This document shows positions 8,101 through 16,881 of a stretch of 52,238 bases of DNA, piece by piece. A program made the position numbers and the translations under genes. Each line of letters starts with the position of its first letter. Positions within the stretch are counted from its first letter, which is position 1. The DNA lies in assembly GCA_021772095.1 (NCBI GenBank), contig JADYXR010000129.1, positions 1 through 52,238 of the forward strand, written 5' to 3'. The DNA is from Candidatus Obscuribacter sp. (lineage in GTDB: Bacteria; Cyanobacteriota; Vampirovibrionia; Obscuribacterales; Obscuribacteraceae). A model generated the notes under the pieces. It made no database searches. It was not told the DNA's origin and saw nothing but the letters and a program-made list of their open reading frames with translations.

Positions 8101-10053
8101 CTACTCTTCTGGTGTGGAAGGGCGGATAGAGTCCCTCAGATCCGCGCCACCGTAGTAAGAGCCATTTATCGGATATCTAAATTGAGTCCTGCTGTTGCTC
8201 GGTTCTGCTTTTCTTTCAGTTTCAAATGGAAGAAGAGCCACCTTGTATATGCCCAAAAGCCAGAACGCGAATATCGCGCTAAACATCACAATCTTGATGG
8301 ACTGCCTCGCTGACGTTGTGTAGCCAACCCACATGGTAAGCCAAGCCGCGGTAATTCGCGAGAGCACCATATACGGTACTGATAATTCAAAAGCGCCGTT
8401 CATTGTCGAATGAGACCCGGACGTTGTCGTTAGACCAGTTTTGAATACTCTGCGTACCGGTTTTCCAGACTTGATTGTTTCCAAATCATCTTTCAAATCA
8501 GATACCGATTGATAGCGATTATCAGGATTTTTTTGAAGACAACGCATGATTAAATTGTTTAGATCTTCTGAAATTTGATTTCCGGAGACGCGCTCATTGA
8601 TGGACTCCGGATATTCTTTGATATGTTTGTAAATCAACATCGAAGCTTTGTTCGAAACAAATGGAGCTCGCCCGGTGAGCACCTCATACATGAGGCAGCC
8701 GAACGAATAAATATCGGCGCGATGATCGGGTTTGGCGCCGCTGTATTGTTCTGGGCTCATATATCGTGTATCGCCGTACTCCATACCGCTTTCGGTGAAA
8801 TAGCGCGTCTCACGAGTTGGGTCCCAGTACATTTTTCCGATTCCGCCATCGGATATTTTTATGACCTTCGCACCGTCCTCCTCTTCTTTGATGCGCACGT
8901 TGCTCGGCTTGACGTCACGATGAGTAACGCCCATGTAGTGTGCATGTGCGAGCCCATCAGCGATTTGCACAAACAGGTCAATGGCGTCGTCTTCGTGAAA
9001 CGGACCATCGGCGTCGAGTGTGTCGCTGAGTCGTTCGCTGCCAAACAAATCCGTGACTACGAAGGGGCATAAATCATCAGTGATACCTGCGTCGTACAGC
9101 GCGATTACGTTGTGATGATCAAGTTCTTTGACCAACTTCGCTTCGGCAAGAAAGCGTGCGTTTTCGCGCGCGGTGATTCGCGTAGTCGGATACAAAATCT
9201 TGAGGGCAAAAACGCCAGGAATACCATCGCGATTAACTTTATAGACGTTGCCGTTGAAACCTGTGCCGATGAATTCGATGACCAAATAGTTGTCACCTAT
9301 TATTTTGCCGACTAGCGTTTCCGGCTGTGAGAGCGCGATTTGAGCGGCGGCAAGGATTTCGCGAGTGACCGTCTCTCTCAGGGGCTCCGTTGCAGGACTC
9401 GACCGGGCGATATTTTTGTGTGGGTTAAAATCAAGCGGCGAAGTTTTTGGTGCGGATGGATCAGTAGCTGCGACCGCATAGAAAGGAACGCTCTCTGCTG
9501 CAACAGTGACCTCGCCCGGAACGCGGTCGGGAAACCAGGCATTGGTTGTTGGCGGTGAGTTTTCGACGAGACGCAGCTTGGGCGGGTTTTGTGTTTTCGT
9601 TTCTTTGGCGTTGCCGCTACCGGCTTGCTGATCGCTGCGCTCATGCATATCGCTTCGGCGTTGGAAATCGCCCGGGGTCTGCATTTCTGCGGATTGCTGT
9701 CCATCCGAAGGTTTCAGTTCTCCATCCTGAGCATCAGAAGATCCAGATGGTGTCTGCTTCCTCCATTCCTCTGCGTCGGCACGATTTGTGCTGTCGCTAC
9801 TCGTTGCAATCAGCGAAGCGAGTGCAGCAGCCTCTTTATCGCCGGAATCAGCCGATGTACCAGAGTAAATGATTTGCGCAGTCCGCTTCTCGGGCTTGCA
9901 GGCGCAATAGATGCCATCAAAAATCCACATGCTGATGGTGCCTGAAGCCCCGCTAGTCAGCGGCTTATCGCACGTATCGCATATTGTCTTGTCCGTTTTC
10001 TTCTGCGCGACCTGGTCGGTTTCAGTCGCGATTTCGGATTGGCTTTGGTCCAA
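8101..10053 (-). CDS. Membrane-anchored Ser/Thr protein kinase with N-terminal Cys cluster
   Basis: 650 residues of Hanks-type kinase. A Cys-rich N-terminus (CDTC at about 25-28 and CAC at about 50-52) suggests a zinc ribbon. A long polar linker follows to about 245. The kinase domain spans about 250-530, with GTGFNGNVYK loop, Lys285 in FALKIL, catalytic HRDVKPSN (378-385), SDGG in place of DFG (Asp retained), and SPEQ in the activation segment. A single hydrophobic helix lies near 588-609, then a short tail. Catalytic residues are intact, so it is predicted active, with the kinase in the cytoplasm. It follows the Ntn hydrolase gene by 125 bp. Confidence 0.9.
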   Translation of the reverse strand: MDQSQSEIATETDQVAQKKTDKTICDTCDKPLTSGASGTISMWIFDGIYCACKPEKRTAQIIYSGTSADSGDKEAAALASLIATSSDSTNRADAEEWRKQTPSGSSDAQDGELKPSDGQQSAEMQTPGDFQRRSDMHERSDQQAGSGNAKETKTQNPPKLRLVENSPPTTNAWFPDRVPGEVTVAAESVPFYAVAATDPSAPKTSPLDFNPHKNIARSSPATEPLRETVTREILAAAQIALSQPETLVGKIIGDNYLVIEFIGTGFNGNVYKVNRDGIPGVFALKILYPTTRITARENARFLAEAKLVKELDHHNVIALYDAGITDDLCPFVVTDLFGSERLSDTLDADGPFHEDDAIDLFVQIADGLAHAHYMGVTHRDVKPSNVRIKEEEDGAKVIKISDGGIGKMYWDPTRETRYFTESGMEYGDTRYMSPEQYSGAKPDHRADIYSFGCLMYEVLTGRAPFVSNKASMLIYKHIKEYPESINERVSGNQISEDLNNLIMRCLQKNPDNRYQSVSDLKDDLETIKSGKPVRRVFKTGLTTTSGSHSTMNGAFELSVPYMVLSRITAAWLTMWVGYTTSARQSIKIVMFSAIFAFWLLGIYKVALLPFETERKAEPSNSRTQFRYPINGSYYGGADLRDSIRPSTPEE

Positions 10054-10116
10054 GGAAAGATCCCCGCCACGAGGTTGCTATTATCTTTCTTCCCAAATTC
10101 CATCAATTAATGGCGT

Positions 10117-10133
10117 CCGAGGACCGCGTCCTC
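10117..10133. terminator. GC-rich hairpin between Ntn hydrolase and kinase genes
   Basis: GAGGAC (10119-10124) and GTCCTC (10128-10133) form a 6-bp stem with a 3-nt loop, extendable through a bulge to CCGAGGAC/GTCCTCCGG. It lies after the leftward Ntn hydrolase gene. No T-run follows, so terminator function is only a guess from position. Confidence 0.25.
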
Positions 10134-10178
10134 CGGAAAATGTTCTAAAACGTTTCCGCGGACGAAGAGTCGCGAACG

Positions 10179-11003
10179 TTACTTCGACTTTTTCGTTTTC
10201 TTAGAAGCAGATGTCGTCTTTGAACCAGCAGGTTTCTTCGTCGATGCTTTCTTCGGAGTCGATTTGCGATTCGCAACCTTTTTGCCGTTGGTTTCGACCT
10301 TCTCATCCGGCTTTGTCAATAATTTGGTCAGCAATTTTTCTTTCTGAACCAACGAGAAATTAGCGAGCCCTACTCTATTTGGCAGCGTGCGAAGTTTCCC
10401 GCCGGTCGATTTATAGCCACCGGCCTCGCGTTGACCAAAATCGCTCGCCTTCACTTCCAGAATATCTATTGGTTCTTTGCAGTAGATCGAGAAGTGACAA
10501 GCCGCTTCCAGTGCGACTCTACACAGTTCATGTCCATCATCAATCAATTCATAAAGCGCGTATAGCGTGCCTTGTGAATAGTCAGAACCCGCACCCTTGG
10601 CTGCGTAACTGTCATACTCGTGCACGCTCAAATTGTTTGAGATGCCAAAAATACTGGTCGGAGTAACAAGCAGGAAAACGTTGTAGATGCCGGCATAGGT
10701 TTCTTTTCCAGTGTCGACCAGTGTGTACGTTTTTTTCATCTCGTTGTACATTTCGAGGAAGAATTGAAACACTTGCGCCCGATTTTTGAAATCGGACTCC
10801 ATCATTTTGTGATTGTGCTCATAAAGATGTTCGATAATATTGTCGAGAAGAGTGTATCCACTGGTTGCAAGGTAGGCATTTTTCAGTTTGATAATCTTTG
10901 AGGCATTGACCAGGTCCGTCGTATACTCGCTGCCGAACGTCGTAATGCGGTCGGCCCCCATGAATATCCTGCCGTTCTTCTTGACTGCAACTAGGATTGT
11001 CAT
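10179..11003 (-). CDS. Proteasome-beta/HslV-like Ntn hydrolase with Lys-rich tail
   Basis: 274 residues. The N-terminus MTILVAV places Thr2 as the nucleophile after Met removal. Asp18 in GADRIT matches HslV Asp17, and Lys36 in SKIIKLK matches Lys33, giving the Thr-Asp-Lys set; TSGY and KGAGSDYSQGTLYAL match the later AGFAG and GSG regions. The fold ends near residue 205, and residues from about 225 to the end form a Lys/Ser/Thr-rich, histone-H1-like tail absent from HslV. ATG 11003 has a strong GGGGGA site 6-7 nt upstream. No HslU-like ATPase lies in the window. It may be closer to Anbu-like or another orphan proteasome homologue; substrate unknown. Confidence 0.75.
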   Translation of the reverse strand: MTILVAVKKNGRIFMGADRITTFGSEYTTDLVNASKIIKLKNAYLATSGYTLLDNIIEHLYEHNHKMMESDFKNRAQVFQFFLEMYNEMKKTYTLVDTGKETYAGIYNVFLLVTPTSIFGISNNLSVHEYDSYAAKGAGSDYSQGTLYALYELIDDGHELCRVALEAACHFSIYCKEPIDILEVKASDFGQREAGGYKSTGGKLRTLPNRVGLANFSLVQKEKLLTKLLTKPDEKVETNGKKVANRKSTPKKASTKKPAGSKTTSASKKTKKSK

Positions 11004-11120
11004 CCTATTCCCCCTGCGAAAGTTTCCATTTTGCTATCCAGTTGATGCGTTCCCGGTGGGCGCGTATTTAAATCTCTCTACTAGTGGAACAACATATTGA
11101 CGCTGTCGTCCGCTTAGAAT

Positions 11121-11891
11121 ATGGTACGCCCAGTACAGGTTAAATTGGCTTTCTTGATGACTTGTGTAAATGCCTTTGACAAAAAAATATCGCCTTTGAG
11201 AACGATGCCGCTGATATTGGCTCTGACTCTGGGTCTTGGTGGACTCGCCAATCCAGCGTCCGCTCAACAAATCCCATACACTCCGCAGTATCAGCAGGTT
11301 CAGAATCAAGGCGCGCCCGGAATTCAGGGCAACATGCCGGTTGGCTACAATCAGCAAGGCGCTCCGCAGCAGCCTCAGGGAAATTTTTATCCCCCGGCGC
11401 AAAACAATGGTGGGCAGATTCAGCCGGACAAGGGCAAGTCCGCGGCGATTGCTCAGTGGTTTCAAAACTACGATGACATTCGCAGAAAATCTCAAATGAA
11501 TCCGACCGAGAAAGCAAAAGCTGATGCGCTGATGTCTAAAGCGTTTTCGATGTTCATTCCAGGAAACGATAAAATTGCAGCACAGAAACTTTTGACGAAT
11601 CTGGTCGCTCGCTACAATCAAGCGACCGAAGATATGAAGCGGCTTCCGCTTTATCCCGAGACAGAAAAATTGCATCGCGGCTATTATCAATATTTTGCAA
11701 ACGCTAAACAACTGTTCGGCGATTATCTAACCGTGCAGCAGAACCCGTTGTCCACCGATAGCAATGGCACTCCGGTTGCTGGTTCGCTGATGACGCGTAA
11801 GAATAATTTGGAATCTTTGGACCAAACCAATAAGGCTCTCGATGGGCAGTTGCGCGCGCAGTTCAACATTCCTGCTTATCGCTATCAGTAG
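11121..11891 (+). CDS. Exported Gln/Pro-rich protein of unknown function
   Basis: 256 residues. A hydrophobic signal segment (about residues 26-48) ends with PASAQQ, then a Gln/Pro/Gly/Asn-rich stretch (about 49-100), then a helical charged domain to the C-terminus. The start is uncertain: ATG 11121 lacks a clear ribosome-binding site, and ATG 11157 or 11205 would give a more conventional signal peptide. No family is recognised. It is divergent from the Ntn hydrolase gene (117-bp gap) and convergent with the metalloprotease. Confidence 0.65.
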   Translation: MVRPVQVKLAFLMTCVNAFDKKISPLRTMPLILALTLGLGGLANPASAQQIPYTPQYQQVQNQGAPGIQGNMPVGYNQQGAPQQPQGNFYPPAQNNGGQIQPDKGKSAAIAQWFQNYDDIRRKSQMNPTEKAKADALMSKAFSMFIPGNDKIAAQKLLTNLVARYNQATEDMKRLPLYPETEKLHRGYYQYFANAKQLFGDYLTVQQNPLSTDSNGTPVAGSLMTRKNNLESLDQTNKALDGQLRAQFNIPAYRYQ

Positions 11892-11962
11892 ATTTGATTA
11901 ATCAGCGAATTCGAACCTGTGCTTTTGTCTGGTATCGTATTTAGTGCGAGCGTTTTGAAAAC

Positions 11963-13090
11963 TTAAAGCGGGATGTCGACTTTCTTCTCGTAGAGTTTGG
12001 ACAACGTGTTGATGTCGCGCTTTGAGATACGTGAGTTCTCGTCGGTTACGGTGTACATCATGTCGCTCTTCTCTGTGCTGTGTCCAAGCAAGCCGAGCGC
12101 GTGTCCGAGTTCATGCGTGACTATGTTTTTCAATAACATGATACGAAAGTCCGGCGTCTTTGCGTCGATGAGATCAATATTTACTTCGATGATTTGAGCG
12201 GGCACCGTGTACTTCGGACCCAGTCGTGGAATGTACACTGGAAGCGGAATCGAGCCGAAGTCGATGGTCGACAATTTGCCGCCTTGATTCTTTTGCCACT
12301 TAGTCACAGTGTGTGCACCAAGCGCGCAATTCTCGCCGTCGGTCGACATGCCAAGCCGGCTCCAGGTGACTTTGATTCGTGCTTGCGCAGGATTACTGAC
12401 TTGAACAAAACGCACTTTTCCATTTGTGCGATGCTCCCAGGACTCGAAACCCTCGACACACGCGCGTGTATAACTGCGCACATTGTATGGTGTGATGTAA
12501 ACCGGAATCGGCATCGCCTTGAATCGCAGAACTTGTTGTTTGGTGGCCGAGAGAATGTTCGGCAGGTAATCATCTTCGGCAACCGGCTCCATTGGCTCGA
12601 CGCGGAAGAAGTTGGGCATCCGCGTGTTGGCCGGCGGGAGCGTTCTTGTCAGTTCCATAATGCGTTTTCTAATCGGACTGTTATCCGCTGGCGACGCTGG
12701 AGTTTTTCCTGGTGGTTCATCAGGTGTGTTTTTTGCATTGATGGCATCAACTTTTTTTCGAACGCTGTTGATCCGTTCGATTACAGTTCCGGTTTGTATT
12801 TCGCCGAAGACTTTGAGTTCCAATCCAGCCAGACGTTTGCTAAACGGATCGGTTCGAATGGCGACAAGACCCGCTTCGTTTTCCAGGTCGTCGAGGATAC
12901 TGTCGAGAGAAGCTTCTTTTGCGGTGGTCTGAGCAACTGCAACGGTCGACGAATCAGGTGTGGTCGGCGAATTTAGACCACAAAAAACAGCGGCACCAAA
13001 TATGATGCGCACCACTGTCCGATATCTCGAGTTTATTACCAAAGTTTCTGCACTAAACCAGATCGATTTAAGACCAATGGTCCCGGCCAA
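11963..13090 (-). CDS. Matrixin-like zinc metalloprotease, exported or membrane-anchored
   Basis: 375 residues. A hydrophobic segment near 25-40 is a signal or anchor. Residues 82-115 carry an RLAGLELKVFG-type motif that I associate, from memory, with cyanobacterial and melainabacterial envelope proteins. The catalytic domain (about 190-375) has HELGHALGLLGH at 326-337, the metzincin HExxHxxGxxH site, followed by a Met-turn (MMYT, 344-347). Length and layout fit a secreted matrixin-type endopeptidase; the linker (about 115-150) is Pro-rich. Substrate unknown. It converges on the exported Gln/Pro-rich gene. Confidence 0.85.
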   Translation of the reverse strand: MAGTIGLKSIWFSAETLVINSRYRTVVRIIFGAAVFCGLNSPTTPDSSTVAVAQTTAKEASLDSILDDLENEAGLVAIRTDPFSKRLAGLELKVFGEIQTGTVIERINSVRKKVDAINAKNTPDEPPGKTPASPADNSPIRKRIMELTRTLPPANTRMPNFFRVEPMEPVAEDDYLPNILSATKQQVLRFKAMPIPVYITPYNVRSYTRACVEGFESWEHRTNGKVRFVQVSNPAQARIKVTWSRLGMSTDGENCALGAHTVTKWQKNQGGKLSTIDFGSIPLPVYIPRLGPKYTVPAQIIEVNIDLIDAKTPDFRIMLLKNIVTHELGHALGLLGHSTEKSDMMYTVTDENSRISKRDINTLSKLYEKKVDIPL

Positions 13091-13172
13091 GCTAAAAAAG
13101 TTAGAGAGGTGCGGACTAATGCCATTCTAAACCGGACACGGCTATCAGACTACTTTTAATTTTGCGGCGCGA

Positions 13173-13727
13173 TCAATCTACTTTCAGCTCTGCGATGACC
13201 TTGTCGAGAAATTCGATCAATTTAAATCTGACGTGATCGTAAACCCTGATCAATTCGCGTGACTCGCAGAAAAACTCGGCACCCGTGCGTTCGTCGAAGC
13301 TGAGGCTGAAGAGCGCGTCTGTCGGGGCATCGATTTCGTCGAGTTGCAGCTCGATTTGTTGGATGCCGATGTTGCAAAAAATTTGGCGTTGAGCCAGTTC
13401 TGGTTCCACGATGGATACTAACCTTCCGTTTGGGTCGATACGTCCCCAGACGCCATCGAGGAAGCGGTAACTCGGAACTTCAAGGACAGGGCGTTTTCTA
13501 GATTCGGAAATCCAGGCCAGAAAAATGTTGAGCCCTATATGCTGCTCGGAGAGCGCTTCGAGGTCATCTTGACGATAGCCCAAAAGTTCGCGGTTGACCC
13601 AAACCAACCGTTCTTCAGGAACGATTTCGCGGAGGCACCGCAGCACCAACAACAGCGCGTCAGAGAGCTTCATCTCTCTGTCGACGATCTGATGCCTTAT
13701 GCTTTCAAGCTTATGTAATAGAAGCAT
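13173..13727 (-). CDS. AbiTii-like domain protein
   Basis: 184 residues. The N-terminal half reads like the AbiTii domain: a helix with LSDALLLVLRCLREI, then WVNRELLGY and, after a spacer, VPSYRFLDGVWGRI, matching the family pattern of WxxxELxGY followed by PxYR. The C-terminal half (about 110-184) is helical and charged. AbiTii domains occur in proteins linked to abortive infection or other conflict systems, but this one stands alone and no toxin or nuclease domain is visible, so a defence role is only a possibility. ATG 13727 has AGG about 7 nt upstream; a TTG at 13742 is the alternative. Confidence 0.55.
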   Translation of the reverse strand: MLLLHKLESIRHQIVDREMKLSDALLLVLRCLREIVPEERLVWVNRELLGYRQDDLEALSEQHIGLNIFLAWISESRKRPVLEVPSYRFLDGVWGRIDPNGRLVSIVEPELAQRQIFCNIGIQQIELQLDEIDAPTDALFSLSFDERTGAEFFCESRELIRVYDHVRFKLIEFLDKVIAELKVD

Positions 13728-13742
13728 GGAACACCTGCACAA

Positions 13743-14123
13743 CTCTTTCCACTATAGCCAAGACGGATTGTTTTATGCGTTAAATCGCTTGGCTGGCGTT
13801 CGATTTAATCAAACCTACTATTCTTGGTGGAGGCAATGGCTTGGTGCCAGCGGCGTTCCAGGCAATTTTCGCTTTCGTGCAGTGCCACCAGAAGCACTAC
13901 CAGAGTGGTGTCGAAAATGGGGTTACTTTATTTCCGGTAGCATATTGTGACGAAATGAATGCCTCAGGAGGTAGTCAGACTGCGGAATTTTGGAGTACCA
14001 AATGACTTTGACGGATCGCTTTTGTATATATGAATATAGGTTTTCCAATTTACAAATCTTATGATAGGGTAAGTGTAGGCAAAAGGCAGTATTGGCCCGA
14101 CTGATCAGTGCTATTAACGGAAC
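13743..14123. promoter_or_regulatory. Divergent intergenic region, AT-rich promoter candidate
   Basis: About 380 bp between the leftward AbiTii-like gene and the rightward small gene at 14124. The segment 14008-14065 is AT-rich, with TTGACG at 14008-14013 and TATGAT at 14060-14065. These are too far apart to be one promoter, but TATGAT alone is a plausible -10 box for 14124. A rightward open frame (13726-13950, 74 codons, Trp/Tyr-rich) has no ribosome-binding site and no recognised similarity, so I do not call it. Confidence 0.3.
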
Positions 14124-14441
14124 ATGGAAATGACACTGCCGTCACGACTTCAGGAACTAGCTGAAAACCGCTACAGTCAACAGGAGTTTTTGAGCACCCT
14201 GTTCGAGTTGGCTTTGGAAGAACAGTGGTTTGATCTTCAGCACATGATCCAGCACGACATGGCAAAGGCGATTCTGGCTGACTACTCTTTTGAGCAGGGC
14301 AAAGATTATCTGAACCAGGAAATTTTCTTCAATTGCTGGGAAGAGGTGATTGAAATCGGTTGGAATAAATTTTGCGGGCACACTGGCTTGTCGCGCGATC
14401 AGGTCAACTCGCATTTGCGTCAGTTGCGGGAAGCGATTTAG
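14124..14441 (+). CDS. Small soluble protein of unknown function
   Basis: 105 residues, acidic, mostly helical, with no signal peptide or membrane segment. ATG 14124 is used; ATG 14130 with GGAA upstream is equally good. It carries no motif I recognise. The Trp and Glu/Gln-rich composition suggests a folded cytoplasmic protein. It stands alone, followed by 16-bp tandem repeats and the convergent cupredoxin gene. Confidence 0.55.
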   Translation: MEMTLPSRLQELAENRYSQQEFLSTLFELALEEQWFDLQHMIQHDMAKAILADYSFEQGKDYLNQEIFFNCWEEVIEIGWNKFCGHTGLSRDQVNSHLRQLREAI

Positions 14442-14454
14442 AGCAGCACTGCGA

Positions 14455-14502
14455 TTCAGGTCGCGGTGAATTCAGGTCGCTGTGAATCTAGATGATTGTG
14501 AA
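14455..14502. repeat. Three degenerate 16-bp tandem repeats
   Basis: Units TTCAGGTCGCGGTGAA (14455-14470), TTCAGGTCGCTGTGAA (14471-14486) and a diverged third copy (14487-14502). The first two differ at one base. They lie 14 bp after the stop of the small gene and before the convergent 14554 gene end. Confidence 0.8.
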
Positions 14503-14553
14503 ACGCGAGCGCCTGTGGAGCTCGTCGCTTCTATGAATCTCGTGCGTTGAACT

Positions 14554-15789
14554 TTATTGTTCCATTTCCGTCATTGGTGGCTGACCGGGCCGTCCTTTCA
14601 GCTCGGAGTACCGAACGACGCATGCCATGCCGCCTGGGAATCTGCCCTTGTGCGTTGATTGGTGAGCGCTTTCTGATGCGAACGACCAAACGCCTGGATT
14701 ATCGGCAGTGATATCAACGTCGACACGATCGGATGGAAATAAACAAATAGTGTCGCGGTAAACGTGCGGCTCCAGGCGGTCGCCTCCGTTTTGCGAGACG
14801 ATTTCCAATTTGTGTCCGCTCAGTTGAATTGGAACCGATTCTTGTCCGGCGTTGATCAAACGCATCCGAACACGTTGTCCCTTGCGCAGCTCGATCGGCG
14901 CAATGCCTGGTGCTGGCCTGCCGTTGATCAGATAATCCGTTTCAACATCCGGTGGCGTGCTGCCGGTGGTCCACGCCGTCGCCGTGTAATTATGACCGCC
15001 GCTTTTGGTTTGAACGTCTTCGGAACTGACTGTAGTGGAGCGTCCCGGAGTTGCGCCGGCTCTCGTTGCCGTCACTCTATGAGTGGTCGCACCGCCGGCA
15101 GTGCCGCCGCTACCGCCCGGTGTTTTGCGAAGTTCGGAGAAAATCAGAGTGATGTCTTGATCGTATGGTCGCGAGCGCACTTTCGGATTCACCACGATTG
15201 CACCGAACATGCCCAGCTGTTTTTGATTCGGATGAACTAACTGCGGGTGATACCAGAACGTGCCCGCTTGCTTGGCAATGAATTGATAAACAAACGTTTC
15301 GTTAGGCGCGACAAGACCGCCACCGGTTCTCGGAATCCCGCCTACGGTGTGCGGAGTAATCAGACCGTGAAACTGCAAACTCGTGGGAGTCTTCATCTGA
15401 TTGTGCAAAACGATTTTAACGAAATCACCTTCGGTCACTGTAATTGGCGGACCGGGAATTTTTCCGTTGTAGGTCAGGCATCTGACCGTCGAGCCTTTGT
15501 ATGTTTCCCAATCGCTTTCGCGGGCAAACAAGTGGAACTCTTTTGCATTCTGGCGATTCGAAATCTTCTTGCCGAGTGCGTCTAGCTCGTCCATCGCATC
15601 ATCAATGGTCGAATTGATATCTCCCATCTCTTTTCGCATGTCGCGCATTTCTTCTTTTTCTTTGACTTGCTCTTCGGCCAAGTCCCCGTCGATCAGCTCC
15701 GCAAATGCGGGTTGCGCAGCTGCTGAAAATGAAACCGCAACTAACGAAGCCAGAAAAAATGCGCATTTATTTTTCAGATCACGATTCAT
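14554..15789 (-). CDS. Exported multicopper-oxidase-fold protein lacking most copper ligands
   Basis: 411 residues, with a signal peptide ending at AQPAFA (about 30) and a charged coiled-coil-like stretch (37-80). The cupredoxin core has typical landmarks: YNGKIPGPPI, GTFWYHPQ, GMFGAIVV and the terminal GM. However, the HxHG site is LQFHG (138-142), HxH is YHPQ (180-183), the HPxHLHGH block is VPIQLSGH (319-326), and HCHxxxH is SAHQSTH (374-380), so the type 1 Cys is Ala. A Gly/Thr-rich insert (about 223-268) splits the domains. It is predicted to be non-enzymatic or to bind little copper. ATG 15789 was chosen because it begins the signal peptide. It lies 87 bp downstream of the Usp gene. Confidence 0.8.
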   Translation of the reverse strand: MNRDLKNKCAFFLASLVAVSFSAAAQPAFAELIDGDLAEEQVKEKEEMRDMRKEMGDINSTIDDAMDELDALGKKISNRQNAKEFHLFARESDWETYKGSTVRCLTYNGKIPGPPITVTEGDFVKIVLHNQMKTPTSLQFHGLITPHTVGGIPRTGGGLVAPNETFVYQFIAKQAGTFWYHPQLVHPNQKQLGMFGAIVVNPKVRSRPYDQDITLIFSELRKTPGGSGGTAGGATTHRVTATRAGATPGRSTTVSSEDVQTKSGGHNYTATAWTTGSTPPDVETDYLINGRPAPGIAPIELRKGQRVRMRLINAGQESVPIQLSGHKLEIVSQNGGDRLEPHVYRDTICLFPSDRVDVDITADNPGVWSFASESAHQSTHKGRFPGGMACVVRYSELKGRPGQPPMTEMEQ

Positions 15790-15876
15790 TATGTATACCG
15801 TCCGTTTGTCGGTCACCTTGACTGACCACGATCTCCGAGCAAATAGATGGCGACTGCCGCCAACCATCAGCAATCG

Positions 15877-16779
15877 TTAATCGCGAGCTTTCTTGGGAAG
15901 TTTCACCATCGCTGTAGAGCACTTTGCGTGGGTGATTGTGCGAATGGCGGCGCTGCCGACTAACGCATGTTCTAAGAATTTCTTTCCGCCACCGCCGGTT
16001 ACGATCAACTGGGCATTGGCGTGTTCGGCGTAGCGAATCAATTCCCAGGCGGCTTCACCCTGGACCTGACGCGGCTCCGCGTTCATGACGCCCAGCTCCT
16101 GGAGCACCTTGAGCGCTTCAGCGATGAACCCTTCGCCTTCCATTTCCATATTCTTTTCGAGGTTAACGGACATCTCCGGCGGTGAGAACATTGCTACCAG
16201 GGGCGGTACTGCCACTGCATGTAATACCGTGACTTTTACGTTTCGTTCGGCCAATTGCAGTTGTGTAGTGACTGTTCTTATCGCGTGCAAAGATTCTTCA
16301 GTGCCGTCGATACCAAACACAACATGTGTGAGCTTGTCGTGTCCACGATGGTCACGAAGAACTAGTATCGTGCCTGGTGTCAGTTTTACAACAGAGCTTG
16401 ATGTTGAACCCAGAAAAAACTTTTCGATATTCGAGTGCTGACCGGGTGCCACCACGGTGATGTCATAAGCATGATCCTTGGCAATTGTGGCGATGATGTG
16501 CTCAGGCGGACCGGAGGCAATCTCTGTGGTCACGGTCGCGCCAGCCGCTTCCAGCCGCTCTTTCAGCGGAGTCAGAATCGAGTCGGCCTTCTTATCGACC
16601 TGGTGCGTCCAGTCGTCGGGAAAATCTCCCATCGAAGAGACGAGACGTTCGTAGGAAGGAAGCAGTTCTTTGACGAACAACAACTTTACTTCGCTGCCCT
16701 CCAATGGGAGGATCCAACTGACATGTTCTGCCAGATCTTCGTGGGGATGCGCAATGTCAACAGGTAGTAAAACTTTCAT
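15877..16779 (-). CDS. Tandem universal stress protein (two UspA domains)
   Basis: 300 residues, two Usp domains in tandem (about 1-143 and 149-295). The first has VVAPGQHSNIEKFFLGSTSS and the second VTGGGGKKFLEHALVGSAA, each resembling the GxxGx9GS nucleotide-binding motif; the first has Gln-His after Gly. The N-terminus MKVLLPVDIA is typical. It is cytoplasmic, with a general role in stress responses and ATP binding possible. Same strand as and directly upstream of the cupredoxin-like gene, suggesting co-transcription. Confidence 0.88.
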   Translation of the reverse strand: MKVLLPVDIAHPHEDLAEHVSWILPLEGSEVKLLFVKELLPSYERLVSSMGDFPDDWTHQVDKKADSILTPLKERLEAAGATVTTEIASGPPEHIIATIAKDHAYDITVVAPGQHSNIEKFFLGSTSSSVVKLTPGTILVLRDHRGHDKLTHVVFGIDGTEESLHAIRTVTTQLQLAERNVKVTVLHAVAVPPLVAMFSPPEMSVNLEKNMEMEGEGFIAEALKVLQELGVMNAEPRQVQGEAAWELIRYAEHANAQLIVTGGGGKKFLEHALVGSAAIRTITHAKCSTAMVKLPKKARD

Positions 16780-16881
16780 CTTCTTATTGGTTTCGCTGAG
16801 AATTGGTAAGCATTGTGACTAACTCGACTTTTTCGAGTCGAGCCTATTTTAGCGCGTTGGCGCATCCGATTCTCTTGCGTT

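Noticed and set aside
7897..8313. Rightward Arg-rich frame of 138 codons
   Set aside because: It begins inside the 15-bp tandem repeat and runs antisense into the kinase gene; an artefact of the repeat.
11034..11711. Leftward 225-codon frame
   Set aside because: Almost wholly antisense to the Gln/Pro-rich exported gene, which has the better signal peptide and coding character.
12194..12976. Rightward 260-codon frame in the metalloprotease gene
   Set aside because: Antisense to a gene with a clear HExxHxxGxxH motif; a shadow of it.
13726..13950. Rightward 74-codon Trp/Tyr-rich frame beside the AbiTii-like gene
   Set aside because: No ribosome-binding site, no similarity I recognise and no signal peptide; judged chance.
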